Source of the DNA: JBMYRH01 sp049602155
GTDB taxonomy: Bacteria; Myxococcota_A; UBA9042; PHBI01; JBMYRH01
Reading direction: 5' to 3'
Assembly (NCBI GenBank): GCA_049602155.1
Contig: JBMYRH010000017.1
Coordinates: 66,704-130,703 of the forward strand
Length of the DNA: 64,000 bases
Part shown: positions 35,108-43,595 of the stretch, piece after piece
How the letters are laid out: each line of letters begins with the position of its first letter
How positions within the stretch are numbered: the stretch's first letter is position 1
Notes under the pieces: model-generated
Told to the model about the DNA's origin: nothing
The model's input: only the letters and a program-made list of their open reading frames with translations
Databases searched by the model: none
Position numbers and translations under genes: made by a program

Positions 35108-35877
35108 CGCTGCTGCGCCTTCTTCCTCAAGCCGCGCGGTGTAAAGAGGGACGTGCTGACCTTCGCGTCGAACTCAAGCGACGTGTACGTGACACGCGTC
35201 TTCTCGCCGGGCTTGTCTGTCGGCACGACCTCCATGACGGCGGGGACTTGCCGCCCCCCGAAGGTCTTCACGTCCTTGAAGTAATCGGTCCGGACGATCT
35301 CGGCCTCATCCCAATAGACCGAGCGACGTGGAATCCAGCCCTCAGCTGTGACGTAAAACTCCACCTTCGTGTGGACCACCGCGGCGTGCTCTTTAGGGAT
35401 CATCGTGAGGCGCAACATCCGCTCGCCCTCCTCTGTCACCCACGCGCACGTCGTGTCGTACTCCGTCTCATACCGGTTCGCCTTCACCAAGTCGTCGTTC
35501 GTGAAGTGACTCCCCATCCAGCCTTCGCTGAGGAGCCCCGGGGGGACCCGCATCAACCGGTCCGCCCGGGGCGCAAAGTTCCAAAGCCCGTCGGTCGTCT
35601 TGAGCGTCGCCGTCCCGGACTCCCTTGCTGGCTTCCGGATGACGGCGAGCATCATATCCTTGCCGAGTGACCAGGACTCAAGCTCCAACGTACGGCTGAA
35701 GTGCTTGGTCGTGATCTCCATCGTCATCGTCGCGTGACTGGATTTGGCTTGATAGAGCGCGTCGAGGTGCTCGGTAACCGCCTTCACCTCAGGCAGCGCC
35801 GGGGCCTCCGCCCACGCCGCTGGGGCGACCAGCACAGCCAACAGCGCTGCGACAACACTCGCATTGACTCGATTCAT
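35104..35877 (-). CDS. LolA-like outer-membrane lipoprotein-sorting protein
   Basis: A 257-residue periplasmic protein. The ATG at 35877 has AAGGAGG 5 bases upstream and a signal peptide (AALLAVLVAPAAWA). The mature part has the half-barrel pattern of the LolA/LppX fold: SHATMTMEITTKHFSRTLELESW, MMLAVIRKPARESGTATLKTTDGLWNF, then strands to SLEFDAKVSTSLFTP. Members carry lipoproteins or lipids across the periplasm. It sits between the regulator and the permeases, overlapping both neighbours by 4 bases. It probably shuttles the ABC transporter's substrate toward the barrel protein at 30686 (inference). It is too divergent to be called the housekeeping LolA. Confidence 0.88.
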   Translation of the reverse strand: MNRVNASVVAALLAVLVAPAAWAEAPALPEVKAVTEHLDALYQAKSSHATMTMEITTKHFSRTLELESWSLGKDMMLAVIRKPARESGTATLKTTDGLWNFAPRADRLMRVPPGLLSEGWMGSHFTNDDLVKANRYETEYDTTCAWVTEEGERMLRLTMIPKEHAAVVHTKVEFYVTAEGWIPRRSVYWDEAEIVRTDYFKDVKTFGGRQVPAVMEVVPTDKPGEKTRVTYTSLEFDAKVSTSLFTPRGLRKKAQQR

Positions 35878-36362
35878 CTCTCCTCCTTCTGGTTCGTCCA
35901 CCAGGTATCGAAACGCTCCAGGAAGGCCGGGTACTCCTCATCGATAAAGCGCAAGAACCCCGACAGCTCATCAAGGCGGGCGCGGTGCGCTTCGGACTGA
36001 GATGCCATCATGTCGAGCCCGCGCAGGGACCACTCATGCATCAGCTTGATGCGCATGGCGTCGCGGCGCATCAAGTTCTTCCAAGCACCTGGACCGATGC
36101 GGAAGTAGGCCGCGCGCTCACCTGGGCGGGTGAGCTTCTCGATGACGCCCATAAGCAGCAAACTCCGAGTCCCGGTGCTGATGCTGCCTTTGCTCGCGCG
36201 CAGGACCTCGCACAGCTGCGCTGCAGTCTGCTCAGCAGGATCGCAGCACAGCAACCAGCCGACGATCCTCCCGAGCATCCTCGGAGCGCCCCATTCTTCG
36301 AAGAGGACACCCGACTCCTCTACGAAGTGACTTAGCCTGGGGTTCTCGAGCAAGGGCGTCAT
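35874..36362 (-). CDS. GbsR/MarR-type winged-helix regulator
   Basis: A 162-residue regulator. The ATG at 36362 has AGGGAG 6 bases upstream. The N-terminal part FVEESGVLFEEWGAPRMLGRIVGWLLCC matches GbsR-family proteins. The winged helix follows (TAAQLCEVLRASKGSISTGTRSLLLMGVIEKLTRPGERAAYFRIG) and then a helical tail. First gene of the LolA-ABC-barrel operon, so probably an autoregulator; the inverted and direct repeats at 36379-36442 are candidate binding sites. A pair of adjacent Cys (WLLCCDP) could make it redox-responsive, but this is speculative. Confidence 0.88.
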   Translation of the reverse strand: MTPLLENPRLSHFVEESGVLFEEWGAPRMLGRIVGWLLCCDPAEQTAAQLCEVLRASKGSISTGTRSLLLMGVIEKLTRPGERAAYFRIGPGAWKNLMRRDAMRIKLMHEWSLRGLDMMASQSEAHRARLDELSGFLRFIDEEYPAFLERFDTWWTNQKEER

Positions 36363-36378
36363 GCCAGGCTCCCTGAAA

Positions 36379-36442
36379 GTTCGCAGAACACTATTCCAGG
36401 ACGAGATTTCAGTCAACACTGAACTCACTGAACTATCTGAAC
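36379..36442. promoter_or_regulatory. Repeat-rich operator region upstream of the GbsR-like operon
   Basis: Three kinds of repeat precede the regulator ATG. GTTC-GCA-GAAC (36379-36389) is a perfect short palindrome. TTCAGT-CAAC-ACTGAA (36408-36423) is a 6-bp inverted repeat. CTGAAC occurs three times at exact 9-bp spacing (36419, 36428, 36437). All share the GAAC/TGAA core. This density, 17-80 bases before a regulator gene, strongly suggests operator DNA. Confidence 0.55.
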
Positions 36443-36678
36443 AAACGTACATCGTGGTCAACACGATCCGCGCCAGTCGAGCTCGACCGCTGGTGAGCGC
36501 CCCCAGAGCTCTGTGGGTGGATGCCCAAGCGCCCTGGAAGAGCTTCTCTGGCGCCAGGTCGGACAGCCTTTATGCCGCACCGAGGACGCTCAGGGGGCTC
36601 CTGGGAGCTGCGCCAGTCGGTCATGCTCTCGCCGCTGGTGCGCTCACTCCGACGCTGAGCACTGCGACAGCCCGCTTC

Positions 36679-39600
36679 TCAGAACGTGTCCATGAACCGG
36701 GTGTAGAGGTTCGTGGCGAGCATCCCTTCTGCTTGCTCCGCGCTGATATATCCGCGCCCCAGCAAACGCTGCTTAATGACCTCGGCGCGCTTGGCGAAGA
36801 AGCTCGTCAGCATGCGCTTTTTGAAGATCCAATAGCCCGTCCAAGGGAAGGGCTTGATGTTCATGATGAACGCGGACTCCACAGGAGACAGCCGAGAGGG
36901 GACAGTGTTGAAGTAACGCCTCGCGGCGTTTCGAATGCCGTAAATACGGGGCCCGTACTCGATGCAGTTCACATAGAGCGCCAAGATCCTCCGCTTACTG
37001 ACATGCCGCTCAACCTGCCAGACCAACACCGCCTCGACGAGCTTCCGCGCGAGGGTCTTGTGCCGCGTCAGGAAGAGGTTCTTCACCAGCTGTTGGGTAA
37101 TTGTACTCCCGCCGTACGCGTAGCGACGGGTCCGAAGATTGAGCCGCAGAGCACGCCCAATAAAGGTCTTAGAGAACCCTTCATGGCTGAAGAAGTTGAA
37201 GTCCTCTGTCGCCATCGCAGCGCCCCACACATGCGCAGGCATGCTCGAGAGTGACACCCAGTTCCCCGTCCCCGGTCCGACCCGAATCGCCTTGTTCAAG
37301 CGATGATCGTAAACGTGAAAGACCGAAGATGATGCGTTCAGGTCGGCGACGTCGATGCCCTCCCCCAAGGTCTCGGCCACGCACCCTTCAAAATCAGCAC
37401 CTATCGCGACCTTCAGCCCCTCCACCGCGTGTAGCGGATAGTCGACGGAGACCGAGAGCCCCGCCTCGCCCCGAAATCGGGCGCCTTGAAGGCCATAGAG
37501 CATCGCTGGCGGGATGCTCTTGTGAAGCGCTCCACAGTCTTGCATCGGGAGCTCAGCGGCGAGCGCCAACCGCCCTCGCTTGCGATCCCGTTCAAGCGTC
37601 ACCCCTGCGCTCAGGTTCAGGCGCCCCCCTCGGGTCGCCACCAGCTCCAACCCATCGAGCTCCCAGCTGAGGTTTGCGTCACCTTGACGACGCACGATGG
37701 CGCCTCGCAGCTCAAGCGGCGCCACCTCGATCCGCTCGAGCGCGATGCGCTCGTGAGCGAGGTAGAGCCATGGTGTCCGCCCGTCAAAGGAGAAGCGCAG
37801 CGCGTCTCCATCACGATAGGTGAGGCTCACGTGCCCCTCGAACAACCCCGGCCCTCCCCAGAGGCCACGATACGACGCGGGCATGGACGTCGTCCGAACG
37901 CTCTCGGGGAGATGAAGCACCTCAGGCACGACGAGTCGCGCGTCGCTCGAGGCTGTGACCAGACCATCCACCACGCGCGCTTCAAGGCGCTCGACCCGCC
38001 CGGCGAGCTCCGGCAGCTCCCCCAGGGTCAGCGTGTAGCGCGCGTCGGCTAAAGATAGCTCTGCGCGCTCCGAGTCACTCCACTGCGCGACCTGAGCCTG
38101 CAGTGTTGGCCACCGAGCCAATCCTTCCTCAACCAAACCGTCCAAGGTCTGAACGAGGGTCCGAATGAGGCGACCTGTCTCCTCCTCCTTCGATGGACGC
38201 TTCCCCCGCCTCTGCTTTGTGGGCCGAAGGCTGAAGGCCGACAACGCGCTCGCGGCATCAAAGGCCTGTGGCGCGACCGCCAACAGCGCGCCTTGATGGT
38301 CCTTAGCCAACCCCTCGAACGCCAAGCGTACGTCTGCGTGACCGCCATCCAGGTGGACGTCATACGGCGCTAAAGCCCCCGCCTCCCAGGACGCTTTCAC
38401 GTTGCGCCACGCTGTATTCAGGCTCTCTGTACCTCGTCGCACTTCGAGAGCACCGTCGCGCACCGACACGCACTCAGCACCACACGCCGCGACCTCGCCG
38501 GCCTCCATCGCGAGCGCAGACCATCGCTCTGGGTGCGCAGGCATCGTCACCCGCGCCCCCTTGACGCGCGAAGGACACCAACGCTCTGTCACGCAAGGGT
38601 AGAGGCCTGGTCCCTCAAACGAGATCCGCTCAGCGCTGGCTAAGTGACCGCCTCGCTTCGACAGGTCCGCGGTGGCACTCACGCCTTCGATGACTAGCCC
38701 CTCTAACGTCTCTGTGAGAGAGCCACGTCGTGGGACGCTCAGCCGCGCGATATGGGCGCCATATCTCCTCCCTGAAGCGTCTTGGGTTCGGGCCTCTAGC
38801 CCCTCCACGCTCAAGACCCCATCGACAATCGTGAGACCGGTGAGGCTCCCTTCAAGCGGCGCGACCCCCTCTGGCCAAGGGAGGCGCTTGTCGAGCCCAA
38901 GCTCCGCGACGTTAAGCTGCCCTTCGTGACGCCCGGTCAGGGTCAAGGTGTGTGATGTGAGCCAATCGGTGAAGCCAGCGCTCAGCGTCAGCGTTCGCTC
39001 CTGTCTATCCCGTAATGCGAGCCGTCCGGTCCCCTGTGAGGTCACCCTCAGTTCCCCGTCGACGCCTGACCATCCGGGCCACGCGAGCCCAGCCCCATCC
39101 CAGCTCACCGAAGCATCTGCGATCGACACCAGGCAATCCCTAGGGCACCAGCGCGCCAAAGCACCCCGCAGTCTGTCGTGCAGCGCTGCCCCTGAGAGCT
39201 CAGGAAACGAAGCGCTGCCCTCTTGTCCTTCGGCGACCTGAGATAACGCGACCCGTGGACCATGAAGCTGTGTCGATTGAGTGAGCCACGCGCCGCCGAG
39301 CAGACTCGCCACCAGATCGACAGAGACCACAAGTTCATCTGCGCCGACATGCGCCGCGATGCCGCGCTTAACGATGGGCTCTCGCGTCGCGAGCTGCTCA
39401 ACCATGACGCGTGACTCAAGCCCGAGGTCGACAGTCACATGGCCGGTGAGCCCTGCCGCTACGAGGCGACCCTCCAGCCGCTCTGCGAGCATCGACGCGC
39501 CAACGCTCAGTCCGCCCCACCCCAACAGGGCCAAGGCTGCGAGCATGAACGCCGACTGGACCAGGCGTCGCGGTTTGGCGGGGCCGGAGGGCGAGGTCAC

Positions 39601-40047
39601 AGGCGCCGGCGGCTGTTTGATGACGGAGAGCCGCGTCAGTGGTCGTGTCGTCACGGACTCGGGGGGACGCGGCGGGCGACGCTCGGGGATCGATGCGTCC
39701 ACCGACACCACCGGGGATAAGAGCGGAGGAGTGGGCGGCTCTGGTAGCGCCCGAAGCTCGGCGCCGCCACACCTATCGAGGGCGCTCCCTACCTCCTGGT
39801 TGGGAGGTGCGCTCGCAGGTGCACTTAGAGTGCTGGGTTTCGGCTCGGTCTCCCTCTGCTGGGACCGCTCCACGCTCGTTAATTCAAGCGCCTGCACCTC
39901 GGCCTCAATCGGCTCTAACCGAGCCATCACGAGGTTGAGACGTTCCCGAATTCTCTGCAACTCAAGCGTGACAGACGCCTCGGTCTGAGACCGGGCGTGG
40001 AACGATGAGATGCCGTCGCATCCCTCTAAGGAGTCGTCATCAGCCAT
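36679..40047 (-). CDS. GT51 peptidoglycan transglycosylase with large AsmA-like periplasmic region
   Basis: A 1122-residue protein (ATG at 40047 tentative; other in-frame ATGs up to 40152, none with a good ribosome-binding site). Order: cytoplasmic coiled coil (about 20-60), Pro/Thr-rich linker, one membrane helix (about 160-185), about 700 residues of beta-rich repeats resembling AsmA/DUF3971 lipid-transfer-like proteins, then a C-terminal GT51 domain. The GT51 motifs are intact: ATEDFNFFSHEGF with catalytic Glu948, GGSTITQQLVKNLFL, RKLVEAVLVWQVE, ILALYVNCIEYG, AARRYFN. No transpeptidase domain follows. GT51 polymerises lipid II glycan strands. Placing it after a long AsmA-like part, rather than near the membrane helix, is unusual. 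Confidence 0.85.
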   Translation of the reverse strand: MADDDSLEGCDGISSFHARSQTEASVTLELQRIRERLNLVMARLEPIEAEVQALELTSVERSQQRETEPKPSTLSAPASAPPNQEVGSALDRCGGAELRALPEPPTPPLLSPVVSVDASIPERRPPRPPESVTTRPLTRLSVIKQPPAPVTSPSGPAKPRRLVQSAFMLAALALLGWGGLSVGASMLAERLEGRLVAAGLTGHVTVDLGLESRVMVEQLATREPIVKRGIAAHVGADELVVSVDLVASLLGGAWLTQSTQLHGPRVALSQVAEGQEGSASFPELSGAALHDRLRGALARWCPRDCLVSIADASVSWDGAGLAWPGWSGVDGELRVTSQGTGRLALRDRQERTLTLSAGFTDWLTSHTLTLTGRHEGQLNVAELGLDKRLPWPEGVAPLEGSLTGLTIVDGVLSVEGLEARTQDASGRRYGAHIARLSVPRRGSLTETLEGLVIEGVSATADLSKRGGHLASAERISFEGPGLYPCVTERWCPSRVKGARVTMPAHPERWSALAMEAGEVAACGAECVSVRDGALEVRRGTESLNTAWRNVKASWEAGALAPYDVHLDGGHADVRLAFEGLAKDHQGALLAVAPQAFDAASALSAFSLRPTKQRRGKRPSKEEETGRLIRTLVQTLDGLVEEGLARWPTLQAQVAQWSDSERAELSLADARYTLTLGELPELAGRVERLEARVVDGLVTASSDARLVVPEVLHLPESVRTTSMPASYRGLWGGPGLFEGHVSLTYRDGDALRFSFDGRTPWLYLAHERIALERIEVAPLELRGAIVRRQGDANLSWELDGLELVATRGGRLNLSAGVTLERDRKRGRLALAAELPMQDCGALHKSIPPAMLYGLQGARFRGEAGLSVSVDYPLHAVEGLKVAIGADFEGCVAETLGEGIDVADLNASSSVFHVYDHRLNKAIRVGPGTGNWVSLSSMPAHVWGAAMATEDFNFFSHEGFSKTFIGRALRLNLRTRRYAYGGSTITQQLVKNLFLTRHKTLARKLVEAVLVWQVERHVSKRRILALYVNCIEYGPRIYGIRNAARRYFNTVPSRLSPVESAFIMNIKPFPWTGYWIFKKRMLTSFFAKRAEVIKQRLLGRGYISAEQAEGMLATNLYTRFMDTF

Positions 40048-40418
40048 TGACACACGGTGCATCTCACACATGAAGTGCGAGCATGCGGGGCTAAACTTCA
40101 AAGGAAGCCGAAAGGGTAGCACCATTTGGCACCCAAGGGGGCGGGGTCCCACCGCCTTACGGAAGTGGACGCCGCGAGTAAATCGGCACCAATCGTGCTA
40201 CGGAAAGCTCGCAAAGCCCTCCACCGATGCTCACCTCAGACATCGCAATGCCAGATCCCCACCACAGAACGACGTGCGTGTCATACGATCTTCAAGGTCC
40301 TCACCCAGCGCGCTGCGCTGCATACGAGACGTCATCATACGCCTCACGCGGCTCAGCTGCGGCGACCGCACCTAGAGAGAGCCGCACGCGCTCGCAGACC
40401 TCGTTTGGCGCCGGATGA
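40048..40418. other. Intergenic region without a recognisable gene
   Basis: 371 bases between two minus-strand genes. Open frames on the plus strand have no ribosome-binding sites and atypical composition. It may contain the promoter of the transglycosylase gene. No hairpin with a T-run was seen. Confidence 0.4.
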
Positions 40419-40997
40419 TCAGCGCCCGATCCCAGGGTGGTCTTGCCCGTACTGTGGCAGCCACCTCATCAGCAGCGTGATGGCGTGGTCCGCACCTCGC
40501 GCGGCACGGACGCAGTCATCAGGGATCTCCGGGTAACGTCGGCGTCCATCCATCGGCTCTCCAGCGAGGCGCCCCGCCCAGCCCTCTCCTTCGATCCCGA
40601 TGACGAGGCGCATGAGCTGCCAAGCGAGCGCCATCTCGCTCAGGGTCCCCGCGCCCCCGCCCACCGCGACGACGGCGTCCGCATGAGCGACCAACGTGTT
40701 GCGCGCCACATCCAGGCCCGTCGGGAGCGCGATGTCGACATAAGGGTTCGCTGCGCTCGGGTCGTGCCCGGGCAAGATCGCCATACTCGCGCCAGAGCCC
40801 CAGCGCTCGGAGTCTCGCGCACCGCGCCCGGCGGCCTCCATCACGCCACCACGGCCACCCGTCACCACCACCCAGCCCTGGTCAACGATACCGCGACCGA
40901 GGGCGTAGGCGTGCTCACGGCGCACGTCACCCTCCGGCAAGACGGCGTCGCCGACGACCGCGATGACCCTGCGACGTCCTGGGTGCTGGTCAGCCAC
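40419..40997 (-). CDS. LOG/TIGR00725-like nucleotide-binding Rossmann protein
   Basis: A 192-residue cytoplasmic protein with GTG start. It has the SLOG-superfamily pattern: VIAVVGDA at the N-terminus, VVVTGGRGGVMEAAGRGA (about 43-60), then AVVAVGGGAGTLSEMALAW, the phosphoribohydrolase-like GGxGTxxE motif. The DxAR/N (LDVARNTL) region is also present. Related proteins include cytokinin-activating LOG and the TIGR00725 group of unknown role. Substrate unknown. It lies 20 bases after the Cys-rich lipoprotein gene on the same strand, probably by chance. The C-terminus (about 145-192) is less conserved. Confidence 0.88.
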   Translation of the reverse strand: MADQHPGRRRVIAVVGDAVLPEGDVRREHAYALGRGIVDQGWVVVTGGRGGVMEAAGRGARDSERWGSGASMAILPGHDPSAANPYVDIALPTGLDVARNTLVAHADAVVAVGGGAGTLSEMALAWQLMRLVIGIEGEGWAGRLAGEPMDGRRRYPEIPDDCVRAARGADHAITLLMRWLPQYGQDHPGIGR

Positions 40998-41017
40998 AGC
41001 GCGCTGAACCTCAGCGC

Positions 41018-42139
41018 CTAGTTGACGGTGGCCGAGACCGAGGCCTCAACCTCCACGCTCATCGAGACCGACGCCTCGATGGCCTCGACCGCTTCGACTT
41101 GTGCGGCGACCGCGCTCACGAGGCACGCCGAAGCGTTCAAGCCGATGTCCAGCGCCTCACCCGTGGCATCACCGAGCGCTGCAGCGACACCGATGGCCGC
41201 AGCCACGACATACTCAGCCTCCTCGCGGACCGCGATGACGTCAGGCATCGTATCCGCGACAGCGGCGGCCAACATGTCCATCTGCTCGGCGTCACTCGGG
41301 GTCCCTGTGACGGTGACCTCGAACACAGGGGGGGCGCACACGACGGCGAAGGACGCCTCGGCCTCGCACGCAGCCTCACAGTTTACGTCTGACTCGATCT
41401 CAATGGTGCCGCCTTCGCAGCGGGGCTCTTCCCAGGTCACGTCGCAGGAGCCCGAGCAGGTGCCCGAGCAAGCCGCGTCGACGCTGGCGCTGCATGAGCC
41501 GCTGCAGACCCCCTCACACGTCCCAGCACAAGAGCCGTCCGCGGCCGTCACCTGACAGACGCCATCACAGCTTCCGTAACATGTCCCCTCGCAGGTCGCC
41601 TCGATGTCGACCGTGCACTGCCCCGAGCACGACCCCTGACAGGTGCCAGAGAGGGTTCCACCCTCACAGACCAAGGGGGTCGTCTCGATGTCAAAGGTGG
41701 CGTCACAGGACCCGGTGCACTCGATGGCCACACCACCGTCCATCGAGCATCCGCCGCCGGTGTAGCCAGAGCTGATGTCGGCGTCCGCGTTGGCCGCCAA
41801 GATGGCCTCGGCCGCAGCCCGAGCGTTGGTGCAAGCGGTCTGAGCGTCGGCACCCGCCTCGGCCCCCAAGCTCTCACCAAAGGCGTTACACGCGGCCTTT
41901 GTGTTCTCTTGGAGCGCCAATGCACGGCTGTTCAGGTGCCCGGTGGCCTCGAGGAGGTGGTCAAAGGCAGGCGCGTCGTAGGTGGCATCGATGTTCCCGT
42001 CGAATTCCAAATCACAGGTCAGCGCATCGAGGACCTCATCATCGACGGTGACCGTGACCTCGCAGGACGCGGCCATCACGGCGGTCCACACAAGGGCTAC
42101 TGAGAGCAAGAGCGAAGGGATAAGGCGTGACGGATGCAT
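41018..42139 (-). CDS. Cys-rich lipoprotein with tandem CxGxCxGxC repeats
   Basis: A 373-residue exported protein with GAGG 6 bases before the ATG and lipobox AASC. Residues about 130-240 are a tandem run of short Cys-Gly units (CEGTCYGSC, CAGTCEGVCSGSC, CSGTCSGSC), with Cys every 3-4 residues, likely fully disulphide-bonded or metal-binding. The flanks are Ala-rich helices (TACTNARAAAEAILAANADAD; AAAIGVAAALGDATGEALDIGL) that may form coiled coils. The C-terminus is a Val/Ser/Glu alternating tail (SVSMSVEVEASVSATVN). Probably a structural surface protein. Such Cys-repeat proteins are common in Myxococcota-like genomes, but the function is unknown. Confidence 0.82.
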   Translation of the reverse strand: MHPSRLIPSLLLSVALVWTAVMAASCEVTVTVDDEVLDALTCDLEFDGNIDATYDAPAFDHLLEATGHLNSRALALQENTKAACNAFGESLGAEAGADAQTACTNARAAAEAILAANADADISSGYTGGGCSMDGGVAIECTGSCDATFDIETTPLVCEGGTLSGTCQGSCSGQCTVDIEATCEGTCYGSCDGVCQVTAADGSCAGTCEGVCSGSCSASVDAACSGTCSGSCDVTWEEPRCEGGTIEIESDVNCEAACEAEASFAVVCAPPVFEVTVTGTPSDAEQMDMLAAAVADTMPDVIAVREEAEYVVAAAIGVAAALGDATGEALDIGLNASACLVSAVAAQVEAVEAIEASVSMSVEVEASVSATVN

Positions 42140-42208
42140 AGCGTACCTCGGGGACCGTAAGAGACCGTGTCTCTATCACACCCACAACAAGAGATGCAGC
42201 CGATCGAT

Positions 42209-43435
42209 TCACACTTCGAGGACAAGGGCGGCCGCCACCCCCGCGCCGCCACACATTGTCACGACCCCGCGACCGCCACCTCGGCGTTCGAGTGCGTCGA
42301 TGAGGGTGCCGACCAAGATCGCCCCGGTCGCGCCCAGTGGGTGCCCCATGGCGATGGCACCACCGTCCACGTTCACGCGCTCAGGGTCACAGCCAAGCGC
42401 GTCAATCGCGTGCAAAGTCGGTCCGGCGAATGACTCGTTAATCTCCCACAGGGCGATGTCATCGACCGTCAACCCGGCCCGAGCGAGCGCCTTCTGACTC
42501 GCGGCGACGGGGCCAGTGAGCATGATGACCGGCTCTACAGCCGCCTGCGCGAAGGACAGCACGCGGGCTCGGGGACGCAACCCATGAGCCTCACCCGCGC
42601 TGTGACTGCCGACTAAGACCAGCGCGGCGCCGTCTACGATCCCAGGTGCGCTCCCAGACGTGTGTCCATGCGCCACCTCGCGGACGTCAGGGTACGCGGC
42701 GCGGAGCATCATATCCCCACCCTCGGCCCCCATCTTTGCAAAGGATGCTGGGCGCTCCGCGAGCGCCTCCATGGTCAGGTCGGGCCGGATCCGCTCGTCG
42801 CGCTCCACCAGCGGCGCACCGTCGCGCACGACGGGGATGACGCTCTGGTCGAAGTGGCCCTTGGACCACGCTTCAGCCGCGCGCTGATGGGAGCGGAGCG
42901 CCCACGCATCGAGCGCTTCGCGACTGCGGCCGTCGCGGGTCGCGATGAGGTCCGCCGAGAGCCCCATGTGTATAAACCGCGTCCCGCGCGCCACCGCAGG
43001 GTCCGCGAACCAGGCGCCCCGGTCCGAGAACATCGGCACTCGCGACATCGACTCCACCCCGCCGGCCACCACGAGCGTGTCCATCCCGGACATCACCCGC
43101 GCAGACGCCTGACTGACGGCGTCCAGCCCCGAAGTGCAGAAGCGCGAGACGGTCATCCCTGGGACAGCGTCAGGCCACCCTGCCATGAGGGTCGCCATCC
43201 GGGCGATGTCCGTCCCTTGCTCACCGACTTGGGTGACACACCCCAGCACCACATCGTCGACCTCCGAGGCGTCGAGGCCCCGCTCGGTCAAGGTGTTCAG
43301 GAGCCCCCCGACCAAGTGGATCGGCGAGACCTGCGCGAGCGCCCCCTCCGCCCGACCGCGACCACGCGGAGTGCGGATCGCGTCATAGATCCAGGCGGTC
43401 GGCGCGCCCCCATCGGTCTGTTGTTCGGCCGTCAT
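42209..43435 (-). CDS. Acetyl-CoA acetyltransferase / 3-ketoacyl-CoA thiolase
   Basis: A 408-residue thiolase with full catalytic set: nucleophile Cys100 in SRFCTSG, His365 in AMGHPLGATGA, and Cys395 in TMCGGAG. DAIRTPRGRGRAEGAL opens it as in FadA/FadI-type thiolases. It either condenses two acetyl-CoA or cleaves 3-ketoacyl-CoA in beta-oxidation. GGAG lies 9 bases before the ATG. No hydroxyacyl-CoA dehydrogenase gene is adjacent, so its pathway cannot be set from context. Divergent from the GH13 gene, with a shared 160-bp intergenic region. Confidence 0.95.
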   Translation of the reverse strand: MTAEQQTDGGAPTAWIYDAIRTPRGRGRAEGALAQVSPIHLVGGLLNTLTERGLDASEVDDVVLGCVTQVGEQGTDIARMATLMAGWPDAVPGMTVSRFCTSGLDAVSQASARVMSGMDTLVVAGGVESMSRVPMFSDRGAWFADPAVARGTRFIHMGLSADLIATRDGRSREALDAWALRSHQRAAEAWSKGHFDQSVIPVVRDGAPLVERDERIRPDLTMEALAERPASFAKMGAEGGDMMLRAAYPDVREVAHGHTSGSAPGIVDGAALVLVGSHSAGEAHGLRPRARVLSFAQAAVEPVIMLTGPVAASQKALARAGLTVDDIALWEINESFAGPTLHAIDALGCDPERVNVDGGAIAMGHPLGATGAILVGTLIDALERRGGGRGVVTMCGGAGVAAALVLEV

Positions 43436-43537
43436 GTGCGCTATCTCCAGGGGTCAGGCAGCCTCGACGATAACGGTCAGTGGAGAGATTGACCATCGCC
43501 CACCCCTGCGATAAAGCCCTTGCCTACCACCTCACGA

Positions 43538-43561
43538 GCGTTAGATAAACATCGGTAACGC
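43538..43561. promoter_or_regulatory. 24-bp inverted repeat in the thiolase-GH13 divergent region
   Basis: Perfect arms GCGTTA (43538-43543) and TAACGC (43556-43561) with a 12-base spacer, 34 bases upstream of the GH13 ATG. Placement in a divergent promoter region suggests an operator. Regulator unknown. Confidence 0.4.
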
Positions 43562-43595
43562 CTCCAGCCAGCTACACGCAGAGACGATTGCCCTC

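Noticed and set aside
36361..37254. 297-codon plus-strand open frame
   Set aside because: Overlaps the regulator promoter and the GT51 catalytic region on the other strand; no domain.
40010..40536. Plus-strand frames in the 40 kb gap
   Set aside because: No ribosome-binding site, overlap real minus-strand genes, composition not coding-like.
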